Of a stretch of 14,613 nt of DNA, positions 7,299 through 14,099 are shown one piece after another (positions within the stretch are counted from its first letter, which is position 1; each line of letters opens with the position of its first letter). The translations under genes were made by a program, and so were the position numbers. The notes under the pieces are model-generated. The model saw only the letters and a program-made list of their open reading frames with translations, had not been told where the DNA came from and ran no database searches. Source of the DNA: an uncultured Verrucomicrobiota bacterium (lineage in GTDB: Bacteria > Verrucomicrobiota > Verrucomicrobiia > Opitutales > Opitutaceae); the NCBI GenBank assembly GCA_903919625.1, contig CAIXIZ010000050.1, positions 1 to 14,613 on the forward strand, given 5' to 3'.

Positions 7299-8048
7299 AT
7301 GGCCATGCAGGAATTTTACATCCGTGCCGCGAACGAGAGCGAAGCCCGCGGCCCGTTCAATCAGGAGCAGCTTGTCACCCTGGCGGGCAACGGCCAGATC
7401 GACGCGGCCACCCTGTTCTACGATGCGGTGAGCGAGCAATGGGTCGCGTTTGGCACCAATCCCGAACTGATGGCGCTCGTGTTTCCGGAAAAGCAAAAGC
7501 TCAGGCTGGGGAGAAAAGAGATCAAAAGTCTCAATGAGGAGGGTGACTCTGCCCCGCCGATCTCGGTGGACGACATGCTGGCCGCCGCCGAGGGGCTGAC
7601 GTCGGAGACCAAGGACAAGCACTCGCTCGTCATCGACCAGGCCCGCTGCGCCAAGCTCGGGCTTTGGGCGGCGTTGCTGGCGCTCGCGTTCAGCGCCGCC
7701 GGGCTCTGTCTGCCGTCCATCACGGAGCTCTCGAATTTCGATTTTGCCACCATTCTCCTCAAACAGCCGCTCGCCTTGCTCGGGCTGCTGGATGCGGGGC
7801 TGACGCTGATGCTTTTGCTCCAGGCCATCAGCATCTATCCCTTTGTCCGTTTCCGCGCCATGCTCGGGCTGGGTTTGATCGGATTTATGCTCTGGGCCCA
7901 GGGGCTCATCGGGCCGATCGTCCCTCTTCTGGCCGGCTCGGTGGGGCTGTATTTCTGCACCATCTGCATCAGTTCCGTCGGCGTGGGTCTCGCCGCGCTC
8001 GGGGCGCTGGGCGGCATGGCCGGCTTTGCCTGGTTCATGCTCCACTAA
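7299..8048 (+). CDS. GYF_2 (DUF4339) domain membrane protein
   Basis: Function unknown. 249 residues from ATG 7299 (a second in-frame ATG follows at 7305; neither has a Shine-Dalgarno). Residues about 4-58 form a GYF_2 domain: EFYIRA...ARGPFNQEQLVTLAGNGQIDAATLFYDAVSEQWV has the conserved GPF-x-E-L and final Trp of this family, thought to bind proline-rich or other peptide partners. Residues 65-115 are a charged linker (K, E, D rich). The C-terminal half is hydrophobic, with roughly four or five membrane helices (about 120-140, 151-180, 187-201, 203-226, 228-247) and no catalytic motif I recognise. The downstream YihY/BrkB gene begins 21 nt later on the same strand, so the two probably form an operon, with the GYF domain held at the cytoplasmic face. 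The longer in-frame extension back to 6981 overlaps uvrA and was rejected. Confidence 0.8.
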   Translation: MAMQEFYIRAANESEARGPFNQEQLVTLAGNGQIDAATLFYDAVSEQWVAFGTNPELMALVFPEKQKLRLGRKEIKSLNEEGDSAPPISVDDMLAAAEGLTSETKDKHSLVIDQARCAKLGLWAALLALAFSAAGLCLPSITELSNFDFATILLKQPLALLGLLDAGLTLMLLLQAISIYPFVRFRAMLGLGLIGFMLWAQGLIGPIVPLLAGSVGLYFCTICISSVGVGLAALGALGGMAGFAWFMLH

Positions 8049-8069
8049 GCCGCGCGTGCGCGTCCTGCC

Positions 8070-9572
8070 ATGTCCCGCGCCGCCACGTTCCGGAAGAAAT
8101 TCACCCATTTTTACTCGCTGGAAATCTGGCGGCCGGAGCATCTGGGCGACCGTTCGTTGCGGGGGTTGCTCTACTCGGTGCTGCGGGTGCTCTCCATCAC
8201 CATCACCGGCCTGATCGAGACGAAGTCGGCCACCCGTGCCGCCGCGCTGAGTTTCAGCTCGTTGCTGGGGCTCGGCCCGCTGGTGGCGATTGTCATGCTG
8301 GTGGCCGGATTCGTGCTCAACAACCAGAACGACCCCGGTCTGGCGGCCCGCAAGCTGGACAGCCTGTTGCACCGGGTTCTGCCCCAGCTCACCGAATATG
8401 ACCAGATTCGGGCCGGACAGGCCCAGCCGGCGGTTCCATTGAATCCGGGTGGCTTGCTCCCGGCAGCCGGCACGGACTCCGGCACCATTTCCGAGATGAC
8501 GAAGCTCATCAACAACTTCATCACGGGCTCCCGCAGCGGGGCGGTGGGCGTTGTCGGGGCGCTCACCCTCATCCTGATCGTGCTCCAGCTTTTTACTTCG
8601 GTGGAAAACGCGTTCAATGAGATTTGGGGGGTGCGCCGCGGGCGTTCGCTGGTCATGCGGGTGGTGTTTTACTGGACGGTGCTGACGCTCGGGGCCGTGC
8701 TGTTTTTTGCCGCCGCCGCCGGCCTTTCCGCGAGCGCCTTTATCAGTGCCTTTGCGGAGAAACTGCCGGGTGGCGGGCAGTTGCTGCCCCTACTGCGTCT
8801 GCTCCTGCCCTCGCTGTCCGTCGGGCTGCTCGTGGTGCTGCTCACCTTCTTTTACCGCTTCATCCCCAACACCAAGGTCTGGTGGCGCGCGGCCTTCATC
8901 GGGGCGGTCGTGGTCGCGGCGCTGCTGGTGCTGAACAACTATCTCGCGTTTCTCTATGTGCGTCGGGTCGCCTTGCAGTCCAGCCTGTACGGTCCCCTCA
9001 GCCTGCTCCCCGTGCTGATGGCCGGATTGTATATCTTTTGGCTTTTCGTGCTGGTCGGCGGTCAGGTCAGTTACGCCGTCCAAAATGTCCATTTCCGCAA
9101 CAGCCAGACCGCTTGGAGCGGGCTGGCCGAATCCATGCGCGAACGGCTTTCGCTGCTGGTGTTGCTGACCATTGCCCGCCGTTTTCAGGCCTGTCAGCCA
9201 CCTTGTACTGCGACTGAGCTTGGGCGGGTCATCAACGTGCCCACCCAGATTCTCAATGAGAGCCTTAACCGCCTCGTTCTGCTGCGGCTGGTCACTCCGG
9301 TGCCGCCTGCACCCGAGGACGACTCCGCCGATTTCCGCTACCAGCCGGCACGTCCGCTTGACCACATCACCTTGGGGGAATTCAAGCAGCTGGAGGTCGA
9401 CTTCGGCGGGGCGGAGAGCAGTACGCTCCTCACCGGGCTGGATCCGCTCGTCCGCGCCTACGACGACGCGGCCAGCCGGTCAATGGCGGCAGATTTTTTT
9501 CAGACCCCCCTCGACCGTCTGCTCGCCGCCCACCCGGCCAGGCCGGGCAAAATGCCGGCGGAGAAAACGTAA
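8070..9572 (+). CDS. YihY/virulence factor BrkB family inner-membrane protein
   Basis: Polytopic inner-membrane protein of the family once mislabelled ribonuclease BN; its transport or other role is not settled. 500 residues, longer than the 290-residue E. coli YihY because of an extra loop and a C-terminal domain. Seen: amphipathic N-terminus, first helix with AALSFSSLLGLGPL (58-71), a long loop 88-145 that is Pro/Gly-rich, the family hallmark ENAFNEIWGVRRGRS (179-193), then helices near 199-219, 245-262, 273-296 and 306-335 with FYRFIPNTKVWWR and SSLYGPLSLLPVLM. Residues about 355-410 resemble a winged-helix (TATELGRVINVPTQILNESLNRL), seen in the longer members of this family; a DNA-binding role is not shown. 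ATG 8070 lies 21 nt after the GYF_2 gene stop. Confidence 0.88.
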   Translation: MSRAATFRKKFTHFYSLEIWRPEHLGDRSLRGLLYSVLRVLSITITGLIETKSATRAAALSFSSLLGLGPLVAIVMLVAGFVLNNQNDPGLAARKLDSLLHRVLPQLTEYDQIRAGQAQPAVPLNPGGLLPAAGTDSGTISEMTKLINNFITGSRSGAVGVVGALTLILIVLQLFTSVENAFNEIWGVRRGRSLVMRVVFYWTVLTLGAVLFFAAAAGLSASAFISAFAEKLPGGGQLLPLLRLLLPSLSVGLLVVLLTFFYRFIPNTKVWWRAAFIGAVVVAALLVLNNYLAFLYVRRVALQSSLYGPLSLLPVLMAGLYIFWLFVLVGGQVSYAVQNVHFRNSQTAWSGLAESMRERLSLLVLLTIARRFQACQPPCTATELGRVINVPTQILNESLNRLVLLRLVTPVPPAPEDDSADFRYQPARPLDHITLGEFKQLEVDFGGAESSTLLTGLDPLVRAYDDAASRSMAADFFQTPLDRLLAAHPARPGKMPAEKT

Positions 9573-9586
9573 TGACGGGGCGTTTT

Positions 9587-9723
9587 CCAAGCCCAGTGGG
9601 TCCGAATCCCCGAAGCTGGCTTCGGCTTGGTTGGGGTAGGGGCGTCGCTTGACGACGCCCGGATCGGAGAGCGGCGACCAGCACCGCCCTACCATTTGCA
9701 ATGCCTCGGGGCTTGCCCCGAGG
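9587..9723. repeat. Hairpin-rich intergenic element A (REP-like)
   Basis: Between yihY-like stop and the convergent oxidase stop. Seen: CCGAAG-CTGG-CTTCGG (9610-9625), an 8-bp hairpin GGGCGTCG-CTTGA-CGACGCCC (9640-9660), an outer pair GGTAGGG (9635-9641) / CCCTACC (9687-9693) enclosing it, and CCTCGGGG-CTTG-CCCCGAGG (9704-9723). A looser pair CCAAGCC (9587-9593) / GGCTTGG (9624-9630) surrounds the first hairpin. It encodes no protein I recognise. The layout matches the short palindromic repeats common between genes in some verrucomicrobia; copy number elsewhere cannot be seen here. Confidence 0.55.
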
Positions 9724-9730
9724 ATCTTTA
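9704..9730 (+). terminator. Possible terminator between convergent genes
   Basis: Perfect 8-bp GC-rich stem CCTCGGGG/CCCCGAGG with a CTTG loop, followed on the plus strand by ATCTTTA, a weak U-rich tail. It could end the GYF_2-yihY transcript, although it lies about 130 nt past that stop. On the minus strand it lies 55 nt past the oxidase stop without a T-run. Confidence 0.4.
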
Positions 9731-9778
9731 CTCCGTGTCGTCAAAATCATTCGAGACGGTGGCATAATTACGGACAAC

Positions 9779-11242
9779 TTACTTATGATCCCAGGGGCAG
9801 ACGGCTTTGACGCGGGGATGCTCCCAGATTTTGAACACCTCGAACATTTTTCCGGGGTTGAGGATGCCGCGGGGATCAAGCGCATGCTTCACGGCCTGCA
9901 TGGCGCGCACCTGGGCCGGCGAATGCTGCAGCCGCAGAAACGGTGTCTTCGCCAGCCCGATGCCGTGTTCGCCGGAAATGGCCCCGCCCAATGCCACCAC
10001 GCCGCGCATCAGCGCCTCGCCCGCTGCCGCCGCCCGGCGGCATTCATCAGGGTCATCACGATGGTACATGATGTTTACATGCAGGTTGCCGTCGCCCAAA
10101 TGCCCGAAGGTCGGCACGGGCAGCCGGTAATTGCGGCGCAGTTTTTCCAGCAACCGCGCGCATTTCTCATAACTGCGCAGGGGCACCACGATGTCCTCGT
10201 TGATTTTTGAGTCGGCCAGCTTGAACATGGCCTGCGAGCAGCCCCGCCGTACCGCCCACAATGCCTCGGCCTCGGTCCGGTTGCGGGCCACGCGCCATGC
10301 CGCCGCTTTCGTGCGGGCCCAGGCGAGCACGGTTTTTTTCTGGTCGGCGACCTCACTCACGGTGCCGGCGAGCTCGATCAGCACCACCGGACGCCCGGCC
10401 TGGCCGGCAAACACCTCCCGGCCCGAGGCGGCTTCCGCGCATTGCACCGCATACCGGTCAAGAAATTCGCAGATCGCCGGCTGGACGCGCTGTCCGAAGA
10501 GCGCCTTGACCGCGCGAAACGCCGCGGTCTCGTCCGCAAATGCCGTCAGCAGCGTCCACCGCGCCGCAGGCAGCGGGATGAGCCTGAGCGTCGCCCCGGT
10601 CACGACGCCGAGCATCCCCTCGCTGCCGATCCACAGGTCGCGGAGGTTGAAGCCGGCGGAGAATTTCTTCGTCGGCGTGCCCCATGTCACCGGCTCGCCG
10701 GTCGGCAGGAAGCCCTTGAGCGCGAGCACGAAGTCGCGGGTCACGCCATATTTGCCGCCGTGCATCCCGCCGGCATTGCAGGCGATGTTGCCGCCGATGG
10801 TGCAATATTGCTTCGACGCCGGGTCGGGCGGATAAAACCAGCCCTTGGCCTCGGCCGCCCGATGGATGTCGCCCACGACCGCCCCGGCCTGGGTGTGCGC
10901 GAGGCCGGCCTCGGCATCGATGCGGATGCGCTTCCACCCCGAGAGATCCAGCACCCACCCGCCGCGGATGGGCGAAGCGGAGCCGGTCAAGGAAGTGCCC
11001 GCCCCGCGCGTGGTCACCGGCACCCGGTGCCGGTTGGCCAGCGCGAGCACGACCGCGATATCGGCGTCCGAGCGCGGTTTCACGACAGCCTCGGGCAGGA
11101 ACGACAGCTTGCTGCCGTCAAACGAAGCCTTGAAACGGGCGGAGTCAGACACGGCCACACGCTTGCCAAGGCGGCGGCGAAGTTGCTGAGTCGCGAAACG
11201 AAAGGAGGCAACTGAAAGGGTCTTGGTTTTGATCATACGCAT
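9779..11242 (-). CDS. FAD-linked oxidase, GlcD / D-lactate dehydrogenase type
   Basis: Flavoprotein likely oxidising a D-2-hydroxy acid such as glycolate or D-lactate in the cytosol. Numbered from ATG 11242 (487 residues, normal length): FAD-binding PCMH domain with pyrophosphate loop TRGAGTSLTGSA (78-89) and PPDPASKQYCTIGGNIACNAGG (138-159); then the C-terminal FAD-oxidase domain with FGHLGDGNLHVNIMYH, whose His residues are typical metal/substrate ligands, and SGEHGIGLAK near the end, closing with LDPRGILNPGKMF. The Fe-S partner (GlcF) and GlcE are not in the window, so I give no specific symbol. The start 11242 is four nt after the Phd-type antitoxin stop; a second ATG is at 11236, and the longer 11269 start overlaps that gene. 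No Shine-Dalgarno is visible for any of them, so coupled translation with the antitoxin gene is plausible. Confidence 0.88.
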   Translation of the reverse strand: MRMIKTKTLSVASFRFATQQLRRRLGKRVAVSDSARFKASFDGSKLSFLPEAVVKPRSDADIAVVLALANRHRVPVTTRGAGTSLTGSASPIRGGWVLDLSGWKRIRIDAEAGLAHTQAGAVVGDIHRAAEAKGWFYPPDPASKQYCTIGGNIACNAGGMHGGKYGVTRDFVLALKGFLPTGEPVTWGTPTKKFSAGFNLRDLWIGSEGMLGVVTGATLRLIPLPAARWTLLTAFADETAAFRAVKALFGQRVQPAICEFLDRYAVQCAEAASGREVFAGQAGRPVVLIELAGTVSEVADQKKTVLAWARTKAAAWRVARNRTEAEALWAVRRGCSQAMFKLADSKINEDIVVPLRSYEKCARLLEKLRRNYRLPVPTFGHLGDGNLHVNIMYHRDDPDECRRAAAAGEALMRGVVALGGAISGEHGIGLAKTPFLRLQHSPAQVRAMQAVKHALDPRGILNPGKMFEVFKIWEHPRVKAVCPWDHK

Positions 11243-11246
11243 GGTG

Positions 11247-11495
11247 TCATGTCCGGCGTCCGGCCACAATCAGGTCTTTCTGGGAGTCGGGGCAGGGCCG
11301 GGCATGGGCGCGGATCGCGGCCAGTCCGGCGAGCGCCGCCACGACCGAGTGCCGTGCAGCGGGCGGCACGGACGTGAGCCTGGTCACGGGCCGGTCATGC
11401 CGGGTGATGATAACCTCGCCGCCCCGTGCGACGCGGGCGAGCAGGCTGGCGAACTTGGCTTTGGCTTCGCTGGTACCGACAGTGACAGGATTCAT
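11247..11495 (-). CDS. Phd/YefM-type antitoxin, apparently without a toxin
   Basis: 82-residue protein with the family's N-terminal DNA-binding fold: VTVGTSEAKAKFASLLARVARGG then EVIITRHDRPVTRLTSV (about residues 4-43), which normally binds its own operator. The C-terminal stretch ends QKDLIVAGRRT, resembling the toxin-contacting tail 'I-x-D-L-I-x-x-G-R-R' of antitoxins paired with PIN-domain (VapC) toxins. Such a toxin gene would be expected directly downstream; instead the FAD-linked oxidase starts four nt after the stop, and no PIN motif is seen upstream either. It may be an orphan left after toxin loss, may act with a toxin elsewhere, or may now regulate the oxidase operon. The start is ATG 11495, preceded by no clear Shine-Dalgarno; a TATAAT lies about 70 nt upstream. 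Confidence 0.78.
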   Translation of the reverse strand: MNPVTVGTSEAKAKFASLLARVARGGEVIITRHDRPVTRLTSVPPAARHSVVAALAGLAAIRAHARPCPDSQKDLIVAGRRT

Positions 11496-11567
11496 GGAAT
11501 AAAATCTGGCCTGAATCTGGTCAGACTGCCGCAGGGATCAAGCAGGCAGATGCCGAGGTAGTGACGC

Positions 11568-11573
11568 ATTATA
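11568..11573 (-). promoter_or_regulatory. Possible -10 element for the antitoxin-oxidase operon
   Basis: A perfect TATAAT on the minus strand, 72 nt before the antitoxin ATG. No good -35 is found 16-19 nt upstream; that stretch lies inside the left arm of repeat element B. A 5' leader of about 65 nt would result. Confidence 0.4.
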
Positions 11574-11578
11574 AAAAT

Positions 11579-11628
11579 TGCAGGTCGGGGTTTGTCCCCG
11601 ACACGTCGGGCCTAAAGCCCGACCTACA
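11579..11628. repeat. Hairpin-rich intergenic element B (REP-like)
   Basis: Two adjacent hairpins, GTCGGGG-TTTGT-CCCCGAC (11584-11602) and GTCGGGC-CTAAA-GCCCGAC (11605-11623), with a perfect outer pair AGGTCGGG (11582-11589) / CCCGACCT (11618-11625), so it can fold as two hairpins or as one long stem. The 'GTAGGTCGGGC' boundary (minus strand) recalls short dispersed palindromes found between genes in verrucomicrobia. No protein-coding content. Confidence 0.55.
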
Positions 11629-11630
11629 TT

Positions 11631-11679
11631 GGCCGAGGCCAAATTGTGTCATTACCGGTACCGTGATCCGGCCTCGACC
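11631..11679. other. Inverted repeat downstream of proA
   Basis: GGCCGAGGCC (11631-11640) and GGCCTCGACC (11670-11679) pair at nine of ten positions around a 29-nt loop that contains the palindrome CGGTACCG (11656-11663). It lies 18 nt after the proA stop. It may help terminate proA transcription, but there is no T-run. Confidence 0.35.
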
Positions 11680-11696
11680 AATCCAGCCGGGAAAGA

Positions 11697-12971
11697 TCAG
11701 CCCCGGACCTGGCCGGTCCCATCGACCACGTATTTGTACGTGCAGAGCTCGCGGAGGCCCATCGGGCCGCGGGCGTGGAGGCGGTCGGTGCTGATGCCGA
11801 TTTCGGCCCCGAAGCCGAACTCAAAGCCGTCGTTGAAACGGGTGCTGGCGTTCCAGAGCACGACGGCGCTGTCCACTTCGGCCTGGAAGCGGGCGGCTGC
11901 CGCCGGGTCGCGCGTGACAATGGCGTCGGTGTGGGCCGAGCCGTCGCGGTTGATGAGGGCGATGGCGGCGTCGAGCGAATCGACGACACGCACCGCCAGG
12001 ATCAGATCGAGAAACTCCGTGGTGAAATCGGCGGGCGTGGCGGCCGTGTGCGCGAGCTGCGCGCGCGCGAGGATGGCGGCGCTGGCGGGGTCGCAGCGCA
12101 ACCGGACATTGTTCGCGAGCAGCGCGGCGGCCAGCCGCGGCAACAGGGTGTCGGCCACGGCGGCGTGGACGAGGAGCTGTTCGGCGGCATTGCAGACGCC
12201 CGGGCGCTGGACCTTGGCGTTGAGGAGAATCTTTTCGGCCAGGCCGGCATCGGCGTCGCGGTCCACATAGACAAAGCACACCCCGGTGTAATGCTTGATG
12301 ACGGGGATGGTGGAATTTTGGGTGACGTAGCGGATGAGGCTCTCGCCCCCGCGGGGGATGATGCAATGAATGAGCGTGTCGAGCCGGAGGAGCGTGGTGA
12401 GCGCGGCGCGGTCGGTGGTGGGAATGAGCTGGACGGCGTCCGCCGGGAGCTGGGCGGCGGTGAGCGCCTGGGCGATCAGCGCGGCGAGCGCGGTGTTGGT
12501 GTGAAAACTTTCCCTGCCACCGCGCAGGATGCAGGCGTTGCCACTTTTCAGACAGAGGATGGCGCAGTCCACGGTGACATTCGGGCGGGACTCGTAAATG
12601 ATGCCAATGACACCGATCGGCACGCGGAGCTTGCGGATGCGCAGACCATTGGGACGGGTCCAGGCCTCCAGTTCGGTGCCGATGGGGTCGGGGAGGGCAA
12701 TGACTGCACGGACGGACTGGGCGAGGTGGGCGAGCTTGGCGGGCGTGAGCGTGAGGCGTTCGCGCGCGGCGGCCGGCTGGTCGGCGGCCTCAGGCGAGGC
12801 GAGGTCGCGCGCGTTGGCGGCGAGGAGCGCCGCCTGCGCGCCGTCGATGAGGTCGGCCAGTTTCGCGAGCGCGGCGTCCTTGGCGGCGGTGGGCGCCGTG
12901 GCAAGCAAGAGCGACGCGGCGCGGGCGCGCCGGGCTATGGCAGTGACGAGGCTGGCAAGATCGTCGGACAT
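11697..12971 (-). CDS. proA: Glutamate-5-semialdehyde dehydrogenase (gamma-glutamyl phosphate reductase)
   Basis: Second step of proline synthesis: NADPH-dependent reduction of gamma-glutamyl phosphate to glutamate-5-semialdehyde, in the cytosol. 424 residues from ATG 12971, usual length about 417. Seen: PIGVIGIIYESRPNVTVD (118-135), LKSGNACILRGGRE (141-154), IPRGGESLI (205-213), the catalytic cysteine in NAKVQRPGVCNAAEQLL (C260), DGSAHTDAIVT, and the C-terminal WNASTRFNDGFEFGFGAEIGIST...ARGPMGL typical of ProA. The in-frame extension upstream to 13067 overlaps the next gene and has no similarity, so the Met before SDDLASLV was chosen; no Shine-Dalgarno is seen. The usual partner proB is not adjacent. 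The preceding protease gene ends 44 nt upstream on the same strand, so read-through from it is possible. Confidence 0.93.
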   Translation of the reverse strand: MSDDLASLVTAIARRARAASLLLATAPTAAKDAALAKLADLIDGAQAALLAANARDLASPEAADQPAAARERLTLTPAKLAHLAQSVRAVIALPDPIGTELEAWTRPNGLRIRKLRVPIGVIGIIYESRPNVTVDCAILCLKSGNACILRGGRESFHTNTALAALIAQALTAAQLPADAVQLIPTTDRAALTTLLRLDTLIHCIIPRGGESLIRYVTQNSTIPVIKHYTGVCFVYVDRDADAGLAEKILLNAKVQRPGVCNAAEQLLVHAAVADTLLPRLAAALLANNVRLRCDPASAAILARAQLAHTAATPADFTTEFLDLILAVRVVDSLDAAIALINRDGSAHTDAIVTRDPAAAARFQAEVDSAVVLWNASTRFNDGFEFGFGAEIGISTDRLHARGPMGLRELCTYKYVVDGTGQVRG

Positions 12972-13015
12972 GGGCGGAAAGTTGCCCAGGAACCGCCGAA
13001 ACACACGGAAAATTT

Positions 13016-13978
13016 TCAGCCGGCCAGCTGCGACCGGCGACGGGCGAGCTTCCGGCCACCCAGGCAAAGGGTGGCGAAACCGGCCAGAACGAGGGCGGTA
13101 TTGGCGGGCTCCGGAATCGTGGCCGCCACATCAAAGCCAATGACATCCAGCGCAGTCAGCTCGACCCCGAGGCTGGGGGTCGCGCCTGGCGTGGCAAAGG
13201 CATCCTGCACCCGCGGCGTCTGGCCGCCATTGATGCTCCACCAGTCGCCATAATCGCCGCTCGCATCCTGGTTGTACTGCGCCAACTGGGTGGTGCCGTT
13301 GAGGGAAAAATAGGCATTGTCCCCGGCCGTGGTGAAGGTGCGGGCGCCGGCCAGAGTGTAGCGGAAGAGATCGACGGGGTTGATCGCCCCGGTTCCGAGT
13401 CCCGAGGAAGTGCCGAGCGCTTCATCAATCTCGTGCGAAACCACCGTCTGCAGGTCGTATTTCGCGGGGTTGATGCCGGTCCGGTTCAGGTTCATGAGCG
13501 AAGTGTTCAGCGAGATGGTGCTGTCGAGGGCGGGGTCACCCGGACTGATCCCCAGGGCCAGCGCCTTGGCGAGGGCGGTGGTGACGCTCAAGGTCGCCTG
13601 GCCGTCCACCGGGTTGTTGGTGGTGCCCGGCAGATGGGCCAGCGCGGTGGCATCGTTGGCACTATGGGCATGGGCGGCCAAGGCGCTCAAATAGTCGGTG
13701 TAATTGACACCGATAAAGAACGTATTGCTCTGGCCGAGACCGGTGCCCATTTCCTGAAAAGTGATGTTGACGGTGATCGGATTGGCGATGACCGACTGGT
13801 ACAGCTGAATGGTCTGGTTGATGGTCGCTTCGATGACGGAAGCACTGGCATCATTGGTGATCGAGCTGTCGAAAGTGGCGTCGATGACGAGAGCACGGGC
13901 CGGATTGACGAGGGCCACGGCGGCCACCGCGAGGGCGAGCCAAAGGCCGTGCCGCCGACGGGAGGAGCGATCAATCAT
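13016..13978 (-). CDS. PEP-CTERM protein related to NF038122-type metalloproteases
   Basis: Exported protein of 320 residues from ATG 13978 (330 if ATG 14008 is used). N-terminus: basic RSSRRRH, hydrophobic LWLALAVAAVALV, likely cleavage after ARA (about residue 29). C-terminus: PEP-CTERM sorting signal, PEP at 289-291, hydrophobic TALVLAGFATLCLGG, then RKLARRR, which would direct it to exosortase. The middle part resembles secreted metalloproteases with an HEIGH-type zinc motif, but here the sequence is VVSHEIDEALG (HEIDE at 182-186): His and Glu are present and the second His is Glu. Also present: NAYFSLNGTTQL, DYGDWW and LTALDVIGFD near the end of the domain. I prefer 13978 because it gives a compact signal peptide; neither start has a Shine-Dalgarno. 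Proteolytic activity is uncertain. Confidence 0.78.
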   Translation of the reverse strand: MIDRSSRRRHGLWLALAVAAVALVNPARALVIDATFDSSITNDASASVIEATINQTIQLYQSVIANPITVNITFQEMGTGLGQSNTFFIGVNYTDYLSALAAHAHSANDATALAHLPGTTNNPVDGQATLSVTTALAKALALGISPGDPALDSTISLNTSLMNLNRTGINPAKYDLQTVVSHEIDEALGTSSGLGTGAINPVDLFRYTLAGARTFTTAGDNAYFSLNGTTQLAQYNQDASGDYGDWWSINGGQTPRVQDAFATPGATPSLGVELTALDVIGFDVAATIPEPANTALVLAGFATLCLGGRKLARRRSQLAG

Positions 13979-14040
13979 CAGGTGCAGGAGTAAGGCCAGC
14001 TGGGTCATGGGGGAGGGAATTTGAGTCAAGGGGAGCCACA

Positions 14041-14057
14041 GGAAAAGTGACTTTTCC
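14041..14057. promoter_or_regulatory. Perfect palindrome upstream of the PEP-CTERM gene
   Basis: GGAAAAGT-G-ACTTTTCC: 8-bp arms around one base, a shape usual for a dimeric regulator site. On the minus strand it is 32 nt before ATG 14008 and 62 nt before ATG 13978. It lies just downstream of a weak promoter candidate, TTGACT (14089-14084), 16 nt, TTGCAT (14067-14062). Confidence 0.4.
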
Positions 14058-14061
14058 GGAC

Positions 14062-14089
14062 ATGCAATTTTCTGGCGACAACAAGTCAA
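14062..14089 (-). promoter_or_regulatory. Weak promoter candidate for the PEP-CTERM gene
   Basis: TTGACT (five of six to the -35 consensus) and TTGCAT (three of six to the -10), spaced 16 nt on the minus strand, in the 91-nt gap after the deacetylase-like gene. Only the -35 is good. Confidence 0.3.
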
Positions 14090-14099
14090 CCCACTATTT

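Noticed and set aside
7137..8372. 411-codon minus-strand frame
   Set aside because: Gln/Arg-rich low-complexity translation, antisense to the GYF_2 and yihY-like genes.
11775..13253. 492-codon plus-strand frame
   Set aside because: Gly/Asp/Glu-rich shadow of proA; no family resemblance.
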